DNA from: Nitrospirota bacterium
GTDB lineage: Bacteria; Nitrospirota; Nitrospiria; Nitrospirales; UBA8639
NCBI GenBank assembly: GCA_029864405.1
Contig: JAOTTP010000001.1
Span: 96,909-160,908 of the forward strand
Length of the DNA stretch: 64,000 nt
Direction: 5' to 3'
The translations under genes and the position numbers were made by a program. The notes beneath the pieces were generated by a model that was given only the letters and a program-made list of their open reading frames with translations, was not told the DNA's origin and did no database searches. Below, piece by piece: positions 58,599-64,000 of this stretch; within the stretch, counting starts at the first letter, position 1, and each line of letters starts with the position of its first letter.

Positions 58599-60803
58599 TT
58601 AGGCTAACAGCAGGCCGACGACTCTTGCTTTGTGGGCAGAGGCGGACTGCCACCACTTATCGAATCCCTTGGGTCCGCCGAACGGAAAGCCTGCTCGAAC
58701 TTCTTTATAAATGGGATACCGATGTCCCCCCGGTTGATGAACCGGCACGGCGCGTTCGATCAGATTCAAAAACCATTCGCCTTGACCTTGTTGCAGTCTC
58801 ACTTCTTCATCTGTTGTTCGATTGGACAACATGATTCTATATTGCTCGCCCTTTCCCCGTTCAACATCCGGCTGCCCGCCGATCCACACGAATTTTCGTT
58901 CTAACCTGGAATGATCTTCTCGCTGTTCGCTCTCTAATACGTGCTTGACCCAGGTCCGCTTGACCTTAGGTTTGGGCACTCGCTCAGGGAACCATTCCGT
59001 AACATCCCGGGTCAATTCCAGCCCTTCTTTGTAATGCCAAAGGGCTGCGCGCAGTCCCTCCCCGACCCATTCGGGCATTGAAGCACGGGTATCCTCATGA
59101 ACCAAATCATTTTCCGCGAACCCTCCGAACTCCGGGCCGACAAGCTGAATGCCATAGGCTTTGGGATTTAAGCCGATGGGACTATGGGCGGTGGTCGCAA
59201 ACCGATGCCAGAACGCTGATTGAATCAAGTCATGGGCAAACAATTGGCGGACCCGCTCGAGACTTTCAATGGTTTCACCAATCGTCTCACTGGGAATCCC
59301 ATACATGAGATAGGCATGCACCAGGATGCCGGCTTCATGACAAGCCTGAACGACTTGAACGGTTTGGTCGACGGTAATGCCTTTTTTGACCAAGGCCAGA
59401 AGACGATCGCACGCCGCTTCCAATCCGGCGCTCAAGGCAATACAGCCGGAAGCGGCCAGCAAGCGGCAGAGATCCGGGGTAAACGCGGACTCGAACCGGA
59501 CATTGCCCCACCAGGAAATGGTGACTCCCCGCTCAAGCAACGACAGAGCGAGTTGCTTCAAACCAACCGGCGGGGCGGCCTCATCCACGAAATGAAACCC
59601 GCGTCTTCCCGTTTCGGCGATCAAGGCTTCGACTCGATCCACTAAGAGTTCGCCGGGAGAGACATCGTACCGGCCGATGTAATCCAGCCCCACATCACAG
59701 AAGGTGCATTGCTTCCAATAACACCCATGCGCCACCGTCAATTTATTCCAATGGCCATCGGACCATAGCCGATGCATCGGATTCAACGTATCCAGCACGG
59801 AAATATAGTGATCCAGATGTAATCCGTCGTAGGTTGGGGTTCCCACTTCCTTCTGCAAAACATCCGGTTCCCTGGCTCCGTTCCGCCAGACGACATGCTG
59901 ACCTGAACGGAGAAACGTCCGGCAAAGATCCGCTTCTACTCGTTTTCCTTGGAGATATTCCAACAGACAGAGGAAGGGCCGCTCGCCATCGTCAAGCGTC
60001 ACGAAATCGACGACTTCAAACAGGCGGGATTCCTGCAGTCTGCGCAACTCCGTATTGGGATACCCTCCTCCAAGGACCACTTTGATCTCCGGGGTTTGGG
60101 CGCGCAATTGCTGACCCATCCGCAATGCGCCATACAAATTGCCGGGAAAGGGCACTGAGAATCCGACGACAGAGGGTTGATGCCGGACGACATGCCGCCA
60201 GAGCGCTTCGACCATCCACTCATCGGTGAGGCTCATGGGTTGGGCCAAGGCTTCTTCAAGACGGTCATAGGTCGTCGCCTGCATCGCAATGGATTCCGCA
60301 TACCGGCTCAACGCAAATTGTGGCGCAATAGTGGCCTGAACCAGATCCGTCAGATCCTCCAGATACAACGTGGCCAGATGTTTGGCCCGGTCGGTTTGAT
60401 TGTGTGAACGATTGCTCGATTCAGAGCTATGAGAATCCAGCGCCGAGAAGCGTGGGCCTTGCGGAAGAAATGTGCCCTGACAAATCCGTGGAGCCAGCGT
60501 GGGCTCTCGGCCCTGTAAAAATCTAATCACCGGATCGATGGTCTCTACATATGCCCGTTCCAAGCTCAGCATTTGCCGGGCTTCACCCGGCAGTTCATCA
60601 ATTGGGGTCTTTCGAAGTTCGGTAAAGACCCGGCTCAAGCCGCCCCGGGAGAACAAGGCCAACACCATTTCAATGCCCACATCCGCCTGATGCGTACGAT
60701 ACCCTTGTGACCGCAAAAATCCGGTCAAATAGGCCGTGGACGGATACGGCGTATTCAGCTGCGTGAGAGGAGGAATGACGAGCAAAACAGATAATTCAGA
60801 CAT
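58599..60803 (-). CDS. B12-binding radical SAM protein with Cx4Cx2C cluster motif
   Basis: 734 residues. The N-terminal region is cobalamin-binding-like (LLVIPPLTQLNTPYPSTAYLTGFLRSQGYRTHQADVGIEM, then VVGFSVPFPGNLYGALRMGQQLRAQTPEIKVVLGGGYPNTEL). The radical SAM core has GCYWKQCTFCDVGLDYIGRYD, where the cysteines are spaced C-x4-C-x2-C rather than the usual C-x3-C-x2-C, and later ISWWGNVRFESAFTPDLCRLLAASGCIALSAGLEAACDRLL. The C-terminal ~200 residues are of unknown type. Likely a methyltransferase or other radical enzyme; substrate unknown. Single gene. Confidence 0.85.
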   Translation of the reverse strand: MSELSVLLVIPPLTQLNTPYPSTAYLTGFLRSQGYRTHQADVGIEMVLALFSRGGLSRVFTELRKTPIDELPGEARQMLSLERAYVETIDPVIRFLQGREPTLAPRICQGTFLPQGPRFSALDSHSSESSNRSHNQTDRAKHLATLYLEDLTDLVQATIAPQFALSRYAESIAMQATTYDRLEEALAQPMSLTDEWMVEALWRHVVRHQPSVVGFSVPFPGNLYGALRMGQQLRAQTPEIKVVLGGGYPNTELRRLQESRLFEVVDFVTLDDGERPFLCLLEYLQGKRVEADLCRTFLRSGQHVVWRNGAREPDVLQKEVGTPTYDGLHLDHYISVLDTLNPMHRLWSDGHWNKLTVAHGCYWKQCTFCDVGLDYIGRYDVSPGELLVDRVEALIAETGRRGFHFVDEAAPPVGLKQLALSLLERGVTISWWGNVRFESAFTPDLCRLLAASGCIALSAGLEAACDRLLALVKKGITVDQTVQVVQACHEAGILVHAYLMYGIPSETIGETIESLERVRQLFAHDLIQSAFWHRFATTAHSPIGLNPKAYGIQLVGPEFGGFAENDLVHEDTRASMPEWVGEGLRAALWHYKEGLELTRDVTEWFPERVPKPKVKRTWVKHVLESEQREDHSRLERKFVWIGGQPDVERGKGEQYRIMLSNRTTDEEVRLQQGQGEWFLNLIERAVPVHQPGGHRYPIYKEVRAGFPFGGPKGFDKWWQSASAHKARVVGLLLA

Positions 60804-60999
60804 GAGGCAGTTGAAGGGTCTGGGGGAAAACCACGAAAGACCATGATTTGCACGTCGCCTGCCAATTGAGCAGACAAGATGTTTTCAAAGAAACGAGGAA
60901 AGCATACCGCAGCAGGACAAGGACTACAACTCAGAACAACGGTTCATATCTGAAGAAGTCAGGGCTTTGATAAAATATCCCCTGCCCTCATCAAAGCTT

Positions 61000-61989
61000 T
61001 TACACCGTTTGGGTTTGGGTTTGAGATTGAGAGGGGGTCGAATAGCCACTGGTGCGAAAAAATGCCAGCGCGATCAAGTTTGACAGCTGATCAAATTGTT
61101 CAAGCACCTGCGCCAGAAAAGGCGACAAGCCGGTGGAATACACCTCTTCCAGGCTGCCGAATTCCAGATCCGCCGCCAACGCTCCACTTAATCTGATCGC
61201 CTGACGGGTTTCGGCCCTTCGACTACTTCCCGCTAAGCGTTCCACGATTTTACTGATTTGCGTCGTCGAAAACCGCACCGATCGGGGAAATTTATCATGA
61301 AAGAGGAGAAACTGGACGATTCGTTTCGGCACCAATTGTGCCGAGAAAAATTTCCGATAGGCCTCGAAGGCGCTGGCTGATTTTAACGCGGCTAAACATT
61401 GATGATATTCAGAAATTCTCCGAGGTTCGGTGGTGGGATCACTGAGAACGGGAATATCGATGAGGCGGGCTGTTCGTCCCCCTCGCTCAATGTTCAATCC
61501 CAACCGGTAAAAATTCCATCCCTCATCGTGCACCATGGTGCTGCCAACCACCCCGTCCAACGTGTAACAGGTATTCCGCACATGCCTGAGCAAATGGTGT
61601 GTATCCGACCACAGATCAAATTCTGTCTTTTCCTTGAGGCTCAGATAAAAATCATTGATAAAATGCCAGACTTCGCTGGATAACTGATCCTGGATCCCGC
61701 GGGCGCTGTTTCTAGCGGCTGCAATAAGATTGGTCAAGGAATTCGGATTGTCCCGGCAGAGGGTGACAAATTCCATGACCGGCCGAGTCTGAACCTCCCC
61801 AAAAATTTTGGTATAGGCCTCAAGTTCCCCGGTGTCTTCCAAATATCGCGTCCAAATGTTGGCCTGGTCTTCCTGGGTCGCGATTTCGGTCAGCAAATGA
61901 AAATGCACATTCACGAACCTGGCGGTATATTCGGCCCGCTCCACCGAGCGCCCAATCCAGAAAAACGATTCTGCCGTTCGGCTCAACAT
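61000..61989 (-). CDS. Alpha-E domain protein
   Basis: 329 residues, mostly alpha-helical. The family opening MLSRTAESFFWIGRSVERAEYTARFVNVHFHLL and LIAAARNSARGIQDQLSSEVWHFINDFYLSL are diagnostic. Genes of this family stand next to the circularly permuted ATP-grasp protein and a transglutaminase-like gene, and are thought to work together in a peptide-ligation pathway. The protein ends in a Gln/Thr-rich tail (SQSQTQTQTV). It lies three bases after the ATP-grasp gene. Confidence 0.9.
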   Translation of the reverse strand: MLSRTAESFFWIGRSVERAEYTARFVNVHFHLLTEIATQEDQANIWTRYLEDTGELEAYTKIFGEVQTRPVMEFVTLCRDNPNSLTNLIAAARNSARGIQDQLSSEVWHFINDFYLSLKEKTEFDLWSDTHHLLRHVRNTCYTLDGVVGSTMVHDEGWNFYRLGLNIERGGRTARLIDIPVLSDPTTEPRRISEYHQCLAALKSASAFEAYRKFFSAQLVPKRIVQFLLFHDKFPRSVRFSTTQISKIVERLAGSSRRAETRQAIRLSGALAADLEFGSLEEVYSTGLSPFLAQVLEQFDQLSNLIALAFFRTSGYSTPSQSQTQTQTV

Positions 61990-61992
61990 GGC

Positions 61993-63453
61993 TTATTCAT
62001 CTCCATAGAGCACCCACGTGTCCTTACTTCCCCCACCTTGCGAAGAATTCACCACTAAGGAGCCTTCCTTTAAGGCCACGCGGGTCAACCCTCCCAACGA
62101 CAAGGAAATCTCTTCCCCCCAGAGCACAAACGGCCGAAGATCGATATGCCGCCCGACCAATCTCATGTTCTCTTCCCCGTCCACGATACAGGGATGATGC
62201 GAAAGAGTGACTACCGGCTGGGCAATGTAGCTACGTGGATCGGTCTCGATTTTCTTCCGAAACTCCTCCTGCTCGGCTTTGGTCGAACTGGGTCCCATCA
62301 ACATCCCGTATCCACCTGATTCCGCCACGGCTTTGACAACCAACGACCCGAGATGTTCCAGCACATACTTCCGGTCGTCCGGATTCCCACACAAATAGGT
62401 CGGCACGTTTTGCAGAATGGGTTTCTCACTTAAATAATAGTCGATCATCTTCGGCACAAAGGTATAGACCGCCTTATCGTCTGCGATCCCGTTCCCGATA
62501 CCATTGGCCAGGCCCACATTCCCTGCCCGATAGGCCCGAACCAGGCCTGGAACGCCTAACACGGAATCTTTGCGAAACACTTCCGGATCGAGGAAGGCAT
62601 CATCCACCCGGCGATAAATCACATCGACCTGCTGAAGACCTTGGGTGGTTTTCATGTAGACCTTATCATCGGATTCCACCACCAGGTCCCGGCCTTCCAC
62701 CATTTGAATACCCATTTGTAAGGACAAAAAGCAATGTTCAAAGTACGCCGAGTTAAACACGCCGGGAGTCAAAAGGACGACGGTCGGATTTTCTTTGCCA
62801 AGGGGAGCCAGCCACTTGAGATTCTCTAGGAGTTGCGTCGGATATTGATCTACCGGCCGGACTTGCATGTCGGCAAACAAATTGGGAAACAGTTGCTTCA
62901 TGACCAGTCGGTTTTCCAAGACATACGACACGCCTGACGGTGTGCGAAGATTATCTTCAAGCACGTAATAGAGACCTTCATGGTTCCGAACCAAATCGAT
63001 TCCAGACACATGAATGAACACTTCTTTGGGCGGACAAAATCCCACTAAATCTTTTTGGAAATGTACGGAACTTTCAATGAGCTCGCGAGGGACCACATGA
63101 TCGTTCAGAATCCGTTGGTCGCCATACAAGTCCACTAAAAACATGTTCAAGGCCATGACTCGCTGGCGGATCCCCTCTTCAATGACTCGCCATTCGGAAT
63201 CAGGAATGATCCGTGGCATCAGATCAAACGGAAAAATTTTCTCCGTTTGTTGGAGATCGCCATAGACCGTAAAGGTGATGCCCTGCCGCAAAAAGGCCTG
63301 ATCGGCCTGACGCCGTTTTAATTCCAGATCTTTCGACGAGAAATTCCGTAACCGTTCCACGAGACGCCGATAATGACGACGCGGAACCCCTGAGGACTCG
63401 AACATTTCATCGAATCCCGACTTCATCTGATAGCGGTCAAATAACGATTTCAC
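61993..63453 (-). CDS. Circularly permuted ATP-grasp type 2 protein
   Basis: 486 residues from a GTG at 63453, with AAGGA before it. Signs of the family: FDLMPRIIPDSEWRVIEEGIRQRVMALNMFLVDLYGDQRILNDHVVPRELI, then SGIDLVRNHEGLYYVLEDNLRTPSGVSYVLENR and VIYRRVDDAFLDPEVFRKDSVLGVPGLVRAYRAGNVGLANGIGNGIADDKAVYTFVPKMI. These enzymes ligate amino acids or peptides with ATP. Coupled to the alpha-E gene and divergent from the transglutaminase-like gene, as in the known three-gene cluster. Confidence 0.93.
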   Translation of the reverse strand: MKSLFDRYQMKSGFDEMFESSGVPRRHYRRLVERLRNFSSKDLELKRRQADQAFLRQGITFTVYGDLQQTEKIFPFDLMPRIIPDSEWRVIEEGIRQRVMALNMFLVDLYGDQRILNDHVVPRELIESSVHFQKDLVGFCPPKEVFIHVSGIDLVRNHEGLYYVLEDNLRTPSGVSYVLENRLVMKQLFPNLFADMQVRPVDQYPTQLLENLKWLAPLGKENPTVVLLTPGVFNSAYFEHCFLSLQMGIQMVEGRDLVVESDDKVYMKTTQGLQQVDVIYRRVDDAFLDPEVFRKDSVLGVPGLVRAYRAGNVGLANGIGNGIADDKAVYTFVPKMIDYYLSEKPILQNVPTYLCGNPDDRKYVLEHLGSLVVKAVAESGGYGMLMGPSSTKAEQEEFRKKIETDPRSYIAQPVVTLSHHPCIVDGEENMRLVGRHIDLRPFVLWGEEISLSLGGLTRVALKEGSLVVNSSQGGGSKDTWVLYGDE

Positions 63454-63736
63454 AACCCTATCCTTTGATCAGTGGCCACTTGGTTATCATACGATGTCAC
63501 CGAATTTAAAGGAAGGGACTCTAGCATAGCCGACCGACACAATGGCAACTCCAGCAACAGGTAGAGATCATTCAACGCTTCTCCTGCATTAGTGATTCGA
63601 CGGTGTCCTGGGAATGGGATGATGCAAAGCCAGAAAGAGAATGCTAAAATCTTTTGATCGGTCATGTGAAGATTGTCATTATCATTCTTCCGCTTTTCTT
63701 TCACATTTACAGTATTCCATGGGCTGTTGATTCGTT

Positions 63737-64000
63737 ATGGCACTCCACGTCGCACTTAATCATCAAACTCATTATCGCTACGATCGCCTCGTTCAGATGG
63801 GGCCTCACGTCATCCGGTTGCGGCCGGCTCCCCATAGTCGGACCCCCATTCTGAGTTACGCACTTAAGATTGAGCCAACAGGTTATTTCCTGAACTGGCA
63901 ACAGGATCCTCACGGCAACTATCTAGCACGGATTGTTTACCCCGAAAAGGTTCAGGAATTTCATGTAGAAGTCGACCTTGTGGCCGACATGGTCGTCTAT
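63737..64000 (+). CDS. Transglutaminase-like protein, N-terminus (cut by window edge)
   Basis: 88 codons from an ATG at 63737 to the right edge, open throughout. [21 protein letters not shown], then [43 protein letters not shown] and [10 protein letters not shown] match the bacterial transglutaminase-like N-terminal region of the large DUF2126-type proteins that accompany alpha-E and ATP-grasp genes. The catalytic part lies outside the window. It is divergent from those genes across about 280 bp that hold no other gene. Confidence 0.88.
   Translation, partial: MALHVALNHQTHYRYDRLVQMGPHVIRLRPAPHSRTPILSYALKIEPTGYFLNWQQDPHGNYLARIVYPEKVQEFHVEVDLVADMVVY

Overview
The window looks like chromosomal DNA of a flagellated, Gram-negative bacterium of moderate GC content. 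A Nitrospira-like member of Nitrospirota is my best guess; it rests on overall gene content and protein style, not on a marker gene. An outer membrane is implied by LptD, a TonB-dependent receptor and a TolC-type channel. There are no rRNA or tRNA genes, no CRISPR array and no intact insertion sequence.

Bases 1-22000 (nearly all minus strand) are a flagellar and regulatory block. One long unit runs flgB-flgC-fliE-fliF-fliG-fliH-fliI-fliJ-(motE-like)-fliK-flgD-flgE and ends at a strong intrinsic terminator near 4241-4272. A second unit is fliL-fliM-fliN-fliO-fliP, cut by the left edge. Each unit starts at a well-matched sigma-54 promoter (15365-15380 and 3444-3459). Upstream lie two NtrC-type sigma-54 activators, a cytoplasmic sensor kinase and a TPR protein, so a FleQ/FlrBC-like cascade driving both operons can be read directly from the window.

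Bases 22200-30830 hold housekeeping genes: lptD, folC, accD, the molybdenum-cofactor genes moaC-moaD-moaE-moaA and a DsrE-family protein divergent from moaC. MoaD carries two residues beyond its diglycine.

Bases 31100-39000 are a mixed segment: a single-ORF fusion of a TetR-type regulator to a squalene-hopene cyclase, an ATP-grasp/zinc-peptidase pair, a 50-residue zinc-ribbon protein, an HNH nuclease and a Rieske ferredoxin.

Bases 39080-50140 are a cobalamin region: an adenosyltransferase, a TonB receptor under one cobalamin riboswitch, a BtuFCD-type ABC importer under a second, a TolC-family protein, a YihY-type membrane protein and CobQ.

Bases 50160-58040 are accessory in character: a solute-binding protein, a Tat-type amidohydrolase, and a 1035-residue TIR/NB-ARC-like/TPR protein whose P-loop lysine is replaced by glutamine. 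It is followed by a frameshifted fragment of a second amidohydrolase and a doubly broken gene with a HEPN-like motif. Bases 58599-64000 hold a B12-type radical SAM protein and an alpha-E / ATP-grasp / transglutaminase cluster.

A recurring intergenic feature is a family of heptanucleotide arrays (unit GTRAGGN). Most occur as facing inverted pairs. They supply the stop codons of several genes, one array forms a peripheral arm of a cobalamin riboswitch, and two copies adjoin a related ~90 bp module. This family and the TetR-cyclase fusion are the most unusual things here; the TIR locus comes next.
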